Shown here: positions 5,129 to 5,479 of the stretch, piece after piece | How the letters are laid out: each line of letters opens with the position of its first letter | Position numbering within the stretch: the first letter of the stretch is position 1 | Assembly (NCBI GenBank): GCA_022360075.1 | Contig: JAKSDN010000388.1 | Coordinates: 1 to 5,479, forward strand | DNA: 5,479 nt | From: Kiloniellales bacterium | GTDB taxonomy: Bacteria; Pseudomonadota; Alphaproteobacteria; Kiloniellales; JAKSDN01 | Direction: 5' to 3' | Translations under genes and position numbers: made by a program | Notes under the pieces: model-generated | What the model was told of the DNA's origin: nothing | Databases searched by the model: none | Seen by the model: only the letters and a program-made list of their open reading frames with translations

Positions 5129-5479
5129 ATGAGTGGGCTGAGCCTGGTCGCGCAGAACGTCCACGACGTCAGCGTCGAGGGCCGGCGCATGCTGTTCCAC
5201 GTGCCGACCACGAGCCTGTTCGAGATGGACGGCGTGAGCGCCGCGGTGCTCGATCTGTTCCGCGATCACGAAGAGGTCACGCCCCATACGGTTCGCGGCG
5301 CCTTCGACGGCCGCTTCGCGCCGGAGGATCTGTCGGAGGTGATCGACGGCTTCGTCAAGCTCGACATTCTGCGCGACAGCCGCAAGCGCGACCAGGGACC
5401 GCAGCCGATCCAGGTCGAGAGCTTCCCGCTCAGCACGATCGTGCTCAACGTCAACACCGGCTGCAATCTCTCCTGCACC
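5129..5479 (+). CDS. qhpD: Radical SAM peptide maturase QhpD, N-terminal 117 residues (3' end outside window)
   Basis: QhpD is a cytoplasmic radical SAM enzyme. In characterised qhp systems it forms the Cys-to-Asp/Glu thioether cross-links within the gamma subunit QhpC before export. Visible here are an N-terminal region of about 85 residues resembling the PqqD-like RiPP recognition fold (short beta segment near 13-31, LFEMDGVSAAVLDLF helix near 30-44, helix near 66-82 ending in an ILRDS turn), a linker, then the first barrel strand (about 102-109) and the start of the iron-sulfur motif, TGCNLSCT, with C112 and C116. The third cysteine of CxxxCxxC would be residue 119, two codons past the edge. 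The full protein should be several hundred residues with a C-terminal SPASM-type cluster domain. The 22-nt gap from qhpA indicates one transcript. The radical SAM call is strong; the QhpD name depends on the qhpA neighbour. Confidence 0.9.
   Translation, partial: MSGLSLVAQNVHDVSVEGRRMLFHVPTTSLFEMDGVSAAVLDLFRDHEEVTPHTVRGAFDGRFAPEDLSEVIDGFVKLDILRDSRKRDQGPQPIQVESFPLSTIVLNVNTGCNLSCT

Overview
The window is GC-rich, densely coded DNA of alphaproteobacterial type. That placement rests on the base composition, the paired palindromic intergenic element at 1128-1216 (a dispersed repeat type familiar from alphaproteobacterial genomes) and the gene content. No rRNA, tRNA, CRISPR array, transposase or integrase is visible.

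The right half is the start of a quinohemoprotein amine dehydrogenase (qhp) locus. An AraC-family activator gene, best read as qhpR (2235-3260, minus), is divergent from qhpA (3511-5106, plus). qhpA encodes the periplasmic di-heme alpha subunit of the enzyme. It is followed after 22 nt by the first 117 codons of qhpD (5129 to the window end), a radical SAM maturase with a PqqD-like N-terminal region. The window stops inside the iron-sulfur cysteine motif of QhpD. In known loci, QhpD installs Cys-to-Asp/Glu thioether bridges in the small gamma subunit QhpC, which also carries the cysteine tryptophylquinone cofactor. qhpC, qhpB and the export, protease and monooxygenase genes should lie just outside the window. 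The 250-nt divergent region holds a strong sigma70-like promoter for qhpR (TTGACA, 18 nt, CATAAT), three helically phased TGKCAARA direct repeats that look like AraC-type operator half-sites, and a 7-bp hairpin in the probable qhpA leader.

Left of qhpR on the same strand, 41 nt downstream of it, is a secreted FG-GAP/VCBS-type repeat protein (1306-2193) that may be co-transcribed with the regulator and is not a recognised qhp component. After a 262-nt gap containing the palindromic repeat comes a classical SDR oxidoreductase (291-1043, minus). Its stop overlaps, tail to tail, the end of a partial GNAT acetyltransferase (1-297, plus). The SDR and GNAT genes have no evident link to amine oxidation.

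The expected working model is that an amine activates QhpR, which turns on qhpA and qhpD. QhpD then modifies the gamma subunit in the cytoplasm. The mature enzyme in the periplasm oxidises primary amines and passes electrons through the QhpA hemes to the respiratory chain.
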